From Alloprevotella sp. (GTDB taxonomy: Bacteria > Bacteroidota > Bacteroidia > Bacteroidales > Bacteroidaceae): a stretch of 10,030 nucleotides of DNA. Both the position numbers and the translations under genes were made by a program. Where the stretch lies: assembly GCA_017477205.1 (NCBI GenBank), contig JAFUXE010000014.1, positions 1-10,030 of the forward strand. The letters run 5' to 3'. The notes under the pieces are model-generated. The model had not been told where the DNA came from and searched no databases. It worked only from the letters and a program-made list of their open reading frames with translations. The stretch's first letter is position 1, and each line of letters opens with the position of its first letter. Shown here in pieces: positions 1 through 5,975 of the stretch.

Positions 1-81
1 GCCATCACGCTTACCAAACTTTATCGTGGAATTTGACCCGCAGAAAAAGCATTTTTTGCATCATATTAATAATAAATGCAG

Positions 82-111
82 CAAAGGTAAGTATTTATCG
101 GCGTTTCCAAA
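82..111 (-). promoter_or_regulatory. Bacteroidota-type promoter pointing out of the window
   Basis: On the minus strand this reads TTTG, an 18-base spacer, then TACCTTTG, which matches the Bacteroidota consensus (TTTG at -33, TAnnTTTG at -7). The -7 box is at 82-89 and the -33 box at 108-111. Transcription would start near 76-78 and run left off the window. The gene it serves is not visible. The first ATG pair downstream (62-64 and 59-61) opens only a 17-codon frame that ends at 11-13, and another ATG lies at 3-5. Confidence 0.6.
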
Positions 112-277
112 GATTTCACCACTCAAAATGACCAATAAGCCCTTCTTTTTCATTGTCGTTTGAATTATTTAAATTGTGTTGAATACTGTACACTACCATA
201 GGTGAGAGTTCCCAACAATTCTGTCATGAGGATGTCGGGTATTTGATCTTTTAATCTGTTGTCATTTGCTCATTGTG
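112..277. other. Intergenic stretch between the 6S-like RNA and the left-edge promoter
   Basis: This is AT-rich DNA with no gene I can support. On the minus strand a small hairpin, CTCA-CAA-TGAG (269-279), lies just past the closing stem of the RNA, but no T-tract follows it, so it is not a clear terminator. A 30-codon minus-strand frame (153 to 61) starts with a Lys-rich, then hydrophobic peptide, but it runs across the promoter at 82-111 and is probably fortuitous. Confidence 0.4.
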
Positions 278-505
278 AGATATATGCACAAAGAAAGCGT
301 GTAACTGTCTGCCTTCTACATCTCAAGTTCGAGGTTCTGGTAAAACCCTGCAATAAAGATATAGATACAATCAGCCCACGCTATACACGCGAACCGTTGT
401 TATCCTCGTCTTGTATTGCATTGAAATTTACCAGATTTCGAACTACAAGAACGAAGCACAACGCTTCTTTGTCAATATGTCTGGACATACCCATGTATGG
501 GCATC
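278..505 (-). ncRNA. ssrS: Candidate 6S-like structured RNA
   Basis: A minus-strand RNA of about 205-230 nt that folds into one long rod. Pairings traced by hand (plus coordinates): closing stem 278-302 with 458-482, including ACAAAGAA with TTCTTTGT, GCG with CGC, and an outer ATAT/ATAT and AGA/TCT; an asymmetric central bubble (303-325 opposite 445-457); then 326-332 with 438-444, 337-344 with 427-434, 349-359 with 409-420 (one bulge), 364-370 with 397-404, and a tip hairpin 379-381 with 389-391. A closing stem, large central bubble and long interrupted apical stem is the architecture of 6S RNA, which mimics an open promoter, binds the RNA polymerase housekeeping holoenzyme and lowers transcription in stationary phase. 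The length fits 6S. A near-consensus promoter sits immediately upstream. The sequence also feels familiar as a conserved Bacteroidales RNA (the Bacteroidales-1 class), but that is memory, not a search. Structured RNA is well supported; the 6S identity is inferred from shape. The 5' end is estimated from the promoter and the 3' end from the stem. Confidence 0.68.
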
Positions 506-511
506 CGCAGG

Positions 512-543
512 CAAAAGTACAATATTATAATAATACGCGCAAA
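512..543 (-). promoter_or_regulatory. Promoter of the 6S-like RNA
   Basis: On the minus strand this reads TTTG (540-543), exactly 20 bases, then TACTTTTG (512-519). This is the best match in the window to the Bacteroidota promoter consensus TTTG-N(19-21)-TAnnTTTG. The expected start is near 504-508, about 25 bases before the closing stem of the RNA. The bases between can form a small hairpin, CCCAT-AC-ATGGG (491-502). Confidence 0.75.
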
Positions 544-682
544 CGTTGCCGCAGATTTTCTCACCTCGTTTGCAACGGTCAAAACATCATGACGTGGGTC
601 GCCACATGTATGCATATGTGGTTGGTAAAGCTTTTTCAGGTTTCCAACTAGAAAAAAATTTTTTCCTAACTAAGAACTTCTA
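544..682. other. Gene-free stretch upstream of the RNA promoter
   Basis: No gene is supported here. It contains CCACAT-N8-ATGTGG (602-621), the 7-bp inverted pair GCAAACG/CGTTTGC (539-545 and 567-573), and a run of seven A followed by six T around 652-665. The inverted repeats could be binding sites for a regulator of the RNA, but nothing beyond their symmetry shows this. Confidence 0.3.
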
Positions 683-703
683 ACCACGAAATTCAGGGAT
701 TTT

Positions 704-898
704 GGAACCACTACAGACACTGCTCTTGGGAACCACCGATTTCAGGGATTTTGGAACCACTACATACACTGCTCTTGGGAACCATAGATTTCACTGATAT
801 TGGAACCACTACATACACTGCTCTTGGGAACCATAGATTTCAGGGATATTGGAACCACTACAGACACTGCTCTTGGAACCACCGATTTCACGAATCCC
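704..898. repeat. 49-bp tandem repeat, four units
   Basis: Units start at 704, 753, 802 and 851, so three intervals are exactly 49 bp. The last unit has lost one G. Each unit contains two GGAACCA half-motifs, about 26 and 23 bp apart. Units 2 and 3 share variants (CATAGATTTCA, CTACATACAC), while units 1 and 4 share others (CACCGATTTCA, CTACAGACAC), so the copies have diverged in a patterned way. A partial copy of the second half precedes them at 683-703. As 49 is not a multiple of three and frames differ from unit to unit, this is not a coding repeat. Confidence 0.9.
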
Positions 899-907
899 TA
901 TTTGTTG

Positions 908-990
908 AACCACGAACGGCACGAATTTCACGAATTTCACGAAGCTTTGCGGGTATGTAATCTTTCGTGTTTCTTCGTGCAGTTCGTGGT
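908..990. repeat. CACGAA foldback element
   Basis: The left arm has CCACGAA (910-916) and CACGAA at 920-925, 929-934 and 938-943. The right arm has TTCGTG at 964-969 and 974-979 and TTCGTGG at 983-989. The arms pair over most of their length around a loop of about 20 bases, giving a long imperfect hairpin. Intergenic repeats of this CACGAATTTCACGAA type are, as I recall, common in Bacteroidales genomes. A related half-copy occurs at 1221-1257. Confidence 0.75.
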
Positions 991-1054
991 GAAAAGATAG
1001 ATGGATACCGTCGCGCTTTTCTTTACGATGGCGACAGCGGCCTGACAGCTCTTT

Positions 1055-1169
1055 CCGAGGTGTGCGCACACCTCACCTTGAGCTTTGCGCTTACCTTGCG
1101 TTGAGATGTGCGCTTACCTTGACTTGAGCTTTGCGCTTACCTCAGATAGAGGTGTGCGCACACCTTTTG
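1055..1169. repeat. 23-bp array of five units with palindromic ends
   Basis: Five units of exactly 23 bp start at 1055, 1078, 1101, 1124 and 1147. All share the core GAGNTNTGCGCNNACCT. The first unit holds the perfect 18-bp palindrome GAGGTGTGCGCACACCTC (1057-1074). The last holds the perfect 16-bp palindrome AGGTGTGCGCACACCT (1150-1165). The three inner units have the same centre, TGCGC, but broken symmetry (CTT or ATG on the left, TTA on the right). There are no unique spacers, so it is not a CRISPR array. Function unknown; clustered protein-binding sites or a repeat family are both possible. Confidence 0.85.
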
Positions 1170-1257
1170 GAACCACTACAGACACTGCTCTTGGGAACCA
1201 CTACAGACACACCTTTTGGAACCACGAAATCCAAGAAATCCACGAAGTTGCACGAAG
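1169..1257. repeat. Displaced 49-bp unit followed by a half CACGAA element
   Basis: Bases 1169-1194 are identical to the first 26 bases of the 49-bp unit at 704. The motif CACACCTTTTGGAACCAC occurs at 1159-1176 and again at 1208-1225, again 49 bp apart. This is therefore a fifth unit of the same family, abutting the 23-bp array. Bases 1221-1257 then carry CCACGAA and CACGAA motifs like the left arm of the foldback at 908. Confidence 0.75.
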
Positions 1258-1337
1258 GGAACGAGATGCCTTGACGATTTGACGAAATGCCTTTATCTTC
1301 CGACAAGATGCTTTCTTGATTCGTCGCCCTGCGCAAA

Positions 1338-1449
1338 CCGGTACGCTGTGCCGGCCTATGTTCTGAAAGCCCACGGGGCTTTGTGCTCCAGACATTCTGG
1401 ATGCATGGAATGAAAATCTTTCCGCCACACGGAACTGTCCTTTCCATGC
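1338..1449. repeat. Cluster of four hairpins, likely dispersed repeat
   Basis: Four consecutive stem-loops: CCGGTA/TGCCGG (1338-1354, with one wobble); AAAGCCC/GGGCTTT with a 3-base loop (1366-1382); TCCAGA/TCTGGA with a 3-base loop (1387-1401); and GCATGGAA/TTCCATGC (1403-1410 with 1442-1449), which encloses a smaller TTCCG/CGGAA hairpin (1420-1434). No coding frame here looks like a real protein. The density of perfect stems suggests a structured RNA or a mobile palindromic repeat. I suspect a family repeated around the genome but cannot confirm it from one window. Confidence 0.55.
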
Positions 1450-1465
1450 TTCGCCGAATGGGACT

Positions 1466-1504
1466 GCCACAAATCACCGAACAAAATCGCCACAAATCAC
1501 CGAA
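1466..1504. repeat. 16-bp direct repeat, 23 bp apart
   Basis: GCCACAAATCACCGAA occurs at 1466-1481 and, without any change, at 1489-1504, a spacing of 23 bp. That is the same period as the array at 1055, though the sequences are unrelated. Confidence 0.8.
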
Positions 1505-1643
1505 TTTTCATAAAATCCTTTAGCGGTTTGGGATAAACGGTCTGTTCTTTGAGGACTTGGCGGTACGGGACTTGCGTGTTTATGCCGAGGCTTTGTGACA
1601 AGATGCCGGCACCATCATTCATGGCAGTTATCGGCGGAGGGGA
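1505..1643. other. Spacer downstream of the membrane-protein gene
   Basis: I see no gene, promoter or clear terminator in this stretch. It lies 3' of the minus-strand gene ending at 1644, so that transcript would run into the repeat region unless it stops here. Confidence 0.35.
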
Positions 1644-2567
1644 CTAAAAGAGGTGGTTGTAAACGCCGAGGGCGATGAGGAGCAGGAGGTTCAGCAGGAA
1701 CCAGGCCGTCATCCAGGCTCCGCCGCGCGCCAGGGTGTAGTAGTGACCCACGAGGGGGGAGCCGCATAGGATGAGCAGCAGGTAGAGGGTCGGGAAATGG
1801 TCGGGAAAGAGGAACAGGCCCGCGACGAACGCCGCCTCCAGGAGCATGATGACGTAGTAGCACATGCGCACGCGGATTTTGTCGTTGAAGTTCGTGCGGT
1901 AGTAGTGGGTGAGTCCCAGCAGGAGCTGCCAGAGGAGGAAGGCGGCGTTCACCCAGAAGCGTGCGGGCAGGCTACCGTAGTCCGGGAGCCGGTAGGAGAG
2001 CCAGGGGGCGAAGTGGGCGGCGACGTGCTCCGCCTGGCCGCTCAGCAGCATCCATGCCAGGCCGAACCATAGGGGCGTGAGCACGCCCAGCAGGCTTGCG
2101 CCGAGGGCGCGCCACGACATGGAGCGCAGCTGCACGCTCATGGCGGCGTAGTAGAGCGGGACGAGGCATATCAGTGGGGGGAAGAAGGCGCTGCCCAGGG
2201 AGAGGAGGAGGAAGGCGTGGTACACGCTGTGTACGGCGCGCTCCTCCTGATAGGAGGAAAGGAGGAGGAAGAGGCTTCCGGCGACGGCCAGCGCGGGGAC
2301 GAAGTGCCACCCCAGTGGATGGAGGAAGGGGCAGGCGGCCAGCCAGCAGACGAAGGTGGCGCTGACCATGCGGGAGCGGATACGCAGCAGCTGGTTGCGG
2401 TTCACCATTTCCAGGAGGAGGTAGGTGGTGAGGGTGGCCACGGCCAGACCGCCCCAGAGGCTTGCGCTCCTCACGTCGGGGAGCATCCACACGACGGCAC
2501 ACGCCACGCTGCACAGGGGGAGCGTCAGCGTGCTGGAAACAATGTTTTGCCGGAGTGTGGGACGCAT
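1644..2567 (-). CDS. Polytopic inner-membrane protein of unknown function
   Basis: A 307-residue protein that I do not recognise. It is strongly hydrophobic, with about ten likely membrane helices, roughly at residues 13-30, 36-52, 67-85, 89-103, 112-140, 150-175, 207-222, 235-258, 262-278 and 286-304. Short charged loops lie between them (for example NRNQLLRIRSR near 57 and YRTNFNDKIRVR near 223). No catalytic motif is evident. ATG is at 2565-2567 and the stop is TAG at 1644-1646. It follows purD in the same direction with a 98-bp gap that holds the purD terminator and CCTAAAA-like repeats. I find no TAnnTTTG box in front of it, so it may depend on read-through from purD. That position suggests nothing certain about its role. 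It is real as a gene by length, composition and helix pattern; shadow frames on both strands lack these features. Confidence 0.8.
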   Translation of the reverse strand: MRPTLRQNIVSSTLTLPLCSVACAVVWMLPDVRSASLWGGLAVATLTTYLLLEMVNRNQLLRIRSRMVSATFVCWLAACPFLHPLGWHFVPALAVAGSLFLLLSSYQEERAVHSVYHAFLLLSLGSAFFPPLICLVPLYYAAMSVQLRSMSWRALGASLLGVLTPLWFGLAWMLLSGQAEHVAAHFAPWLSYRLPDYGSLPARFWVNAAFLLWQLLLGLTHYYRTNFNDKIRVRMCYYVIMLLEAAFVAGLFLFPDHFPTLYLLLILCGSPLVGHYYTLARGGAWMTAWFLLNLLLLIALGVYNHLF

Positions 2568-2587
2568 GGCGTGTTACAATAACCGTT

Positions 2588-2640
2588 AACCAATAAACCT
2601 AAACCCCAATAACCTAAAAACCTAAAACCCTAAAAACCCA
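2588..2640. repeat. Degenerate CCTAAAA short tandem repeats
   Basis: About seven irregular copies of a 7- to 9-base unit built on CCTAAAA or CCCTAAA lie between purD and the membrane-protein gene. On the minus strand they read as TTTAGG-like steps. They are probably slipped-strand simple repeats. The T-runs on the minus strand (for example at 2632-2636) also serve as the tail of the purD terminator. Confidence 0.6.
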
Positions 2641-2664
2641 AAGCCCCGCTCTGCAGAGCGGGCT
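2631..2664 (-). terminator. Rho-independent terminator of purD
   Basis: A perfect 18-bp palindrome, CCCGCTCTGCAGAGCGGG (2645-2662), gives a 7-bp GC-rich stem around TGCA. On the minus strand it is followed by GCTTTGGG and a run of five T. The stem starts only 3 bases after the purD stop codon (2666-2668). Confidence 0.8.
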
Positions 2665-2665
2665 A

Positions 2666-3940
2666 TCACTTTTCAACCACATCATCCCCGATGTCGCGGC
2701 GATAGTACTTCTTCTCGAACTGCACGCGCTCGGCGTCGCGCTTGGCGGCTTGCAAAGCCTCGGGGAGCGTGGTGCCGTAGTGGCACACGGCCAGCACGCG
2801 GCCGCCCGCCGTGAGAAGTTTGCCGTTCTTCAGGGTAGTACCGGCATGGAAGAAGATGGAGTCCGTCCCAGCGGGAAGCTGCATCTCAAAGCCCTTTTCG
2901 TAGGCATCCGGATAACCTCCCGAGACGAGCATCACGCAGGCTGCCGCGCGCTCGTCCGTCAGCATCTCGCGGCGGTCGAGGTCGCCCTGCGCCACGCCTT
3001 CCAGCAGGTCCACGAGGTCGCTCTTCAGGCGCAGCATGACGGTCTCCGTCTCGGGGTCGCCCATGCGGCAGTTGTATTCTATCACCTTGGGCTCGCCCTG
3101 ACAGTCCATGAGGCCGAAGAAGATGAAGCCTTTATAGGGAATGCCTTCTTTGCGCAGACCCTCGACGGTGGGGCGCACGATGCGTTCCTCCACCTTCCGC
3201 ATCCACGCTTCCGTGGCAAAGGGTACGGGGGACACGCTGCCCATGCCACCCGTGTTGGGACCCGTGTCGCCCTCGCCGATGCGCTTGTAGTCCTTCGCCT
3301 CGGGGAGGATTTTGTAGTGCTCGCCGTCCGTCAGGGCAAACACAGAGCACTCCGTGCCGTGCAGGTATTCCTCGATGACAACACAGTGGCTTGCCTCGCC
3401 AAACTTTCCGCCCAGCAGTTCGCGCAGGTTCTCCTTCGCCTCGGAAAGCGATTCGCTGATGAGTACGCCCTTTCCTGCGGCCAGTCCGTCGGCCTTCAGC
3501 ACGTAGGGGGGCGTGAGGGTTTCAAGGAAACGAAGGCCCTCCTCCAGGTGCGCAGCGTCGAAGCTTTGGTAGCGCGCCGTGGGGATGCCGTGGCGCAGCA
3601 TGAAGCGCTTGGCGAAGTCCTTCGAGCCTTCCAGCTGCGCCCCCGCAGCCGTGGGACCGATGAACGCCACGTCCTTCAGCAGGGAATGATGGGCGAAGTA
3701 GTCCGCGATGCCCTCCACGAGGGGCACTTCGGGGCCTACGACGACCATGTCCACTTCGTAGTTGATGACGAAGGCGGCAATGCCCTCGAAGTCCGTTACG
3801 CTGAGGTCCACGTTTTCCCCGGCATCTTCCGTACCGCCGTTGCCCGGTGCCACGTACAGTTTCTCCGTCTTCGGGCTTTGCGCCAGTTTCCATGCCAGGG
3901 CGTGTTCGCGCCCTCCGCTTCCGAGAAGTAGGATTTTCAT
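2666..3940 (-). CDS. purD: Phosphoribosylamine-glycine ligase (GAR synthetase)
   Basis: This enzyme joins glycine to 5-phosphoribosylamine using ATP, the second step of de novo purine synthesis in the cytoplasm. The 424-residue length is normal for the family. The N-terminal domain starts with the signature GSGGREHA (residues 7-14) and contains [15 protein letters not shown] near 67-81. The ATP-grasp domain has [13 protein letters not shown] (around 148), the N-T-G-G-M-G segment (around 230) and the metal- and ATP-binding [10 protein letters not shown] stretch (around 290). The C-terminal domain has [18 protein letters not shown] at 3938-3940 gives the correct family start ([14 protein letters not shown]). 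It lies 129 bp downstream of tyrS on the same strand, with no good promoter box between, so co-transcription from the tyrS promoter is likely. A strong terminator follows directly. Confidence 0.97.
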   Translation of the reverse strand: MKILLLGSGGREHALAWKLAQSPKTEKLYVAPGNGGTEDAGENVDLSVTDFEGIAAFVINYEVDMVVVGPEVPLVEGIADYFAHHSLLKDVAFIGPTAAGAQLEGSKDFAKRFMLRHGIPTARYQSFDAAHLEEGLRFLETLTPPYVLKADGLAAGKGVLISESLSEAKENLRELLGGKFGEASHCVVIEEYLHGTECSVFALTDGEHYKILPEAKDYKRIGEGDTGPNTGGMGSVSPVPFATEAWMRKVEERIVRPTVEGLRKEGIPYKGFIFFGLMDCQGEPKVIEYNCRMGDPETETVMLRLKSDLVDLLEGVAQGDLDRREMLTDERAAACVMLVSGGYPDAYEKGFEMQLPAGTDSIFFHAGTTLKNGKLLTAGGRVLAVCHYGTTLPEALQAAKRDAERVQFEKKYYRRDIGDDVVEK

Positions 3941-3956
3941 GTCTATTTTTTTTAGT

Positions 3957-3977
3957 TGACAAGTGACAAGTGACGAG
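3957..3977. repeat. 7-bp tandem repeat TGACAAG
   Basis: Two perfect units (3957-3963, 3964-3970) and a third with one change (TGACGAG, 3971-3977) lie 17 bases upstream of the purD start codon. They would be in the leader of any purD-specific transcript. Confidence 0.6.
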
Positions 3978-4025
3978 CTTGCTGCGCCGCAAAGGCTTGT
4001 TTACTCGTTTTGTTTTTTAGTTGCT

Positions 4026-4069
4026 ACCTATAAACCTATAAACCTATGAACCTATAAACCTATAAACCT
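4026..4069. repeat. 8-bp tandem repeat ACCTATAA
   Basis: Five units of ACCTATAA (4026-4065, one with a single A-to-G change) plus a partial sixth, ending 1 base before the tyrS stop codon. This is a simple repeat that can slip during replication. It lies in the tyrS-purD spacer. Confidence 0.9.
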
Positions 4070-5371
4070 TCACCCCATCACCTTTATCAGGAAATAGTTT
4101 TTCTTGCCCTTCTGCGGCAGGAGGTACTTGCCGTCGATGAGGTCTTCCGCCGTAACGGGACGGTCGAAGGCCGTCAGCTTCTCCTTGTTCAGGCTGACGC
4201 CGCCGCCCTGCACGAGCTTGCGCATCTCGCCCTTCGAGGGGAACACGGGTGCAGCCTGCGTGAAGAGCTCCACGGCGGGCTGGCCCAGCTGGTCGCGACT
4301 GATTTCAAACTGCGGCACACCGCTGAACACGTCAAGGAACGTCTCCTCGTCCAGGCGCTCAAGCGCCTCCTTCGTAGCCTTGCCGAAGAGGATGTTCGAG
4401 GCCTCAATGGCCATGTCCAGGGCTTCGCGGCCGTGCACCATCACCGTCACCTCCTCGCCCAGGCGGCGCTGCAAGGTGCGGCGACCCGGGTCCGCGCGAT
4501 GCTCGGCGATGAGGGCATCAATCGTTTCCTTATCTAAGGACGTGAATATCTTGATGTACTTCTCCGCCTCCTCGTCGCTGACGTTGAGCCAGAACTGGTA
4601 GAAGCGGTAGGGCGTCGTGCGCTTGGGGTCGAGCCATACGTTTCCGCTCTCCGTCTTCCCGAACTTCTTGCCGTCGGCCTTCGTGATGAGGGGACAGGTG
4701 AGGGCGAAGGTCTCCACCTCGCTGCCCAGCGTGCGGCGGATGAGCTCCGTGCCCGTCGTCATGTTGCCCCACTGGTCGTTGCCACCCAGCTGCAGCTTCA
4801 CGCCCTTGTGCTGGTAGAGATACAGGAAGTCGTAGCCCTGCAGGAGCTGGTACGTGAACTCCGTGAAGCTGAGGCCGTCGCGCGCCGTGCCGTTGAGGCG
4901 CTGCTGCACGCTCTCCTTCGCCATCATGTAGTTCACCGTGATGTGCTTGCCCACCTCGCGGGCGAAGTCCAGGAAGGTAAAGTCCTTCATCCAGTCGTAG
5001 TTGTTCACCATCTCGGCACGCGTCTCGCCCTCGGCGTCGAAGTCCAGGAACTTCGCCACCTGGCGCTTGATGCACTCCTGGTTGTGGCGCAGCGTCTCGT
5101 CATTCAGGAGGTTGCGCTCCTGGCTCTTTCCGCTCGGGTCGCCAATCATGCCCGTGGCACCGCCCACGAGGATGATGGGCTTGTGGCCGCATCGCTGCAG
5201 GTGGCGCAGCATCATGATGCCGCAGAGGTGGCCTATGTGCAGGGAGTCTGCCGTGGGGTCGGTTCCGAGGTATGCCGTCACGGTTTCGCGCTGCAGCAGC
5301 TCCTCCGTGCCGGGCATCATCTGCGCCAGCATGCCGCGCCAGCGCAGTTCTTCTACAAAGTTTTTCTTCAT
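4070..5371 (-). CDS. tyrS: Tyrosyl-tRNA synthetase
   Basis: This enzyme charges tRNA-Tyr with tyrosine in the cytoplasm and is essential for translation. It is a 433-residue class I synthetase of usual bacterial length. The Rossmann catalytic domain contains the HIGH motif (residues 45-48, within [11 protein letters not shown]), a [12 protein letters not shown] segment (71-82), the tyrosine-binding stretch YQLLQGYDF (174-182), the GGNDQWGN segment (196-203), and KFGKT (236-240), the TyrRS form of the KMSKS loop. The C-terminal 70 residues ([19 protein letters not shown] and on) look like the S4-type tRNA-binding domain. ATG at 5369-5371 fits the family start. A TAnnTTTG box lies about 32 bases upstream. 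All key residues are present, and nothing is odd in the sequence. Confidence 0.97.
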   Translation of the reverse strand: MKKNFVEELRWRGMLAQMMPGTEELLQRETVTAYLGTDPTADSLHIGHLCGIMMLRHLQRCGHKPIILVGGATGMIGDPSGKSQERNLLNDETLRHNQECIKRQVAKFLDFDAEGETRAEMVNNYDWMKDFTFLDFAREVGKHITVNYMMAKESVQQRLNGTARDGLSFTEFTYQLLQGYDFLYLYQHKGVKLQLGGNDQWGNMTTGTELIRRTLGSEVETFALTCPLITKADGKKFGKTESGNVWLDPKRTTPYRFYQFWLNVSDEEAEKYIKIFTSLDKETIDALIAEHRADPGRRTLQRRLGEEVTVMVHGREALDMAIEASNILFGKATKEALERLDEETFLDVFSGVPQFEISRDQLGQPAVELFTQAAPVFPSKGEMRKLVQGGGVSLNKEKLTAFDRPVTAEDLIDGKYLLPQKGKKNYFLIKVMG

Positions 5372-5402
5372 ATCTGATATGATTGTTTATTCATTCGGGA
5401 TG

Positions 5403-5410
5403 CAAAAGTA
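5403..5410 (-). promoter_or_regulatory. Promoter -7 box of tyrS
   Basis: TACTTTTG on the minus strand matches TAnnTTTG. The predicted start near 5396-5400 leaves a leader of about 25-30 bases. A TTTG lies upstream at 5423-5426, but its 12-base spacing is too short for a normal -33 element, so only the -7 box is convincing. The box lies in the 74-bp gap after the preceding gene. Confidence 0.6.
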
Positions 5411-5445
5411 AGTGATTTTTAGCAAACAGCCTACATTCTGCCGTA

Positions 5446-5898
5446 TCAAACAACCGCGTAGGCCGATATCAGGAGCGCATAGCGTGCGAATTTGCCTACG
5501 GCGATGTTGAATGCAGAGTACAGCAGGCGGCACCGCAGGTAGCCCAGACTCACCGTGACGACGCTGCCCAGGAAAGGCACCCACGCCAGCAGTCCTGCCC
5601 ACGAACCGTACTTGCGCACCTTCCGCAGTCCCCGTTCAAGCTTCTCCGGCGACACGTGCGCGTAGCGGCTTATCCACTCCTCCTTTCCCAGCGAACCGAT
5701 ACCGTAGTTCACCAGGCCGCCCAGCGTGTTTCCCGCCGTGGCGCAGAGGAGCAGTTCCGTGGCGTCGGCGCCCGCCGCCAACAGCCCCAGCAGCACCACC
5801 TCCGAGGCAAAGGGAATGACGCTCCCGCCCAGCAGTGCTGCCGCGAACATGCCCCAGTTGCCATAGGAAATGAGGGCCTCCGTCAACGATTCCGTCAT
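5446..5898 (-). CDS. YqaA/DedA-like small membrane protein
   Basis: A 150-residue integral membrane protein resembling the YqaA branch of the DedA/VTT (SNARE-associated) superfamily, whose better-studied members act in the inner membrane as transporters or lipid scramblases tied to envelope integrity. The visible family pattern is an N-terminal hydrophobic hairpin with an acidic residue (PFASEVVLLGLLAAG, about 29-43), the segment ATAGNTLGGLVNYGIG (about 53-68), a charged middle part (EEWISRYAHVSPEKLERGLRKVRKYG), then WAGLLAWVPFLGSVVTVSLGYLR (about 99-121) and a last helix. E. coli YqaA has closely similar length and layout. The ATG at 5896-5898 is only 9 bases from a promoter box. The gene is 77 bp downstream of the efflux operon. 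No specific substrate can be named. Confidence 0.85.
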   Translation of the reverse strand: MTESLTEALISYGNWGMFAAALLGGSVIPFASEVVLLGLLAAGADATELLLCATAGNTLGGLVNYGIGSLGKEEWISRYAHVSPEKLERGLRKVRKYGSWAGLLAWVPFLGSVVTVSLGYLRCRLLYSAFNIAVGKFARYALLISAYAVV

Positions 5899-5906
5899 AG
5901 TGGGTG

Positions 5907-5914
5907 CAAAAGTA
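5907..5914 (-). promoter_or_regulatory. Promoter -7 box of the YqaA-like gene
   Basis: TACTTTTG on the minus strand matches TAnnTTTG. No TTTG is seen at the right distance for a -33 element. The box ends 8 bases before the start codon, so the transcript would have almost no leader. Confidence 0.5.
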
Positions 5915-5975
5915 GGGAAAAGTCTGCGGAACGCCGCGCCCGCGCCCCGTTTTTGTATGGGAGGGAATCGGACGA

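Noticed and set aside
61..153. 30-codon minus-strand frame beginning with Met and three Lys
   Set aside because: It overlaps the promoter at 82-111 along most of that element, and nothing supports its translation.
259..651. 130-codon plus-strand frame
   Set aside because: It starts at TTG, has no recognisable protein features and lies antisense across the structured RNA and its promoter. RNA structure explains the region better.
751..1000. Plus-strand frames over the 49-bp repeat
   Set aside because: The repeat period is not a multiple of three, so successive units are read in different frames. The Trp/His/Thr-rich peptides are artefacts of the repeat.
704..1169. CRISPR array
   Set aside because: Units abut with no unique spacers, the periods are 49 and 23 bp, and no cas gene is present.
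1142..1495. 117-codon and 89-codon minus-strand frames
   Set aside because: They run through the repeats and the hairpin cluster, have no domain or helix pattern, and no promoter.
2588..2640. Telomere-like repeat
   Set aside because: The CCCTAAA-like units are few and irregular and lie between ordinary bacterial genes; a simple slippage repeat is sufficient.
2750..3931. 393-codon plus-strand frame opposite purD
   Set aside because: It is a long antisense shadow caused by the GC-rich codon use of purD, whose motifs are complete on the minus strand.
4808..5377. 189-codon plus-strand frame opposite tyrS
   Set aside because: It is an antisense shadow; tyrS has all catalytic motifs on the minus strand.
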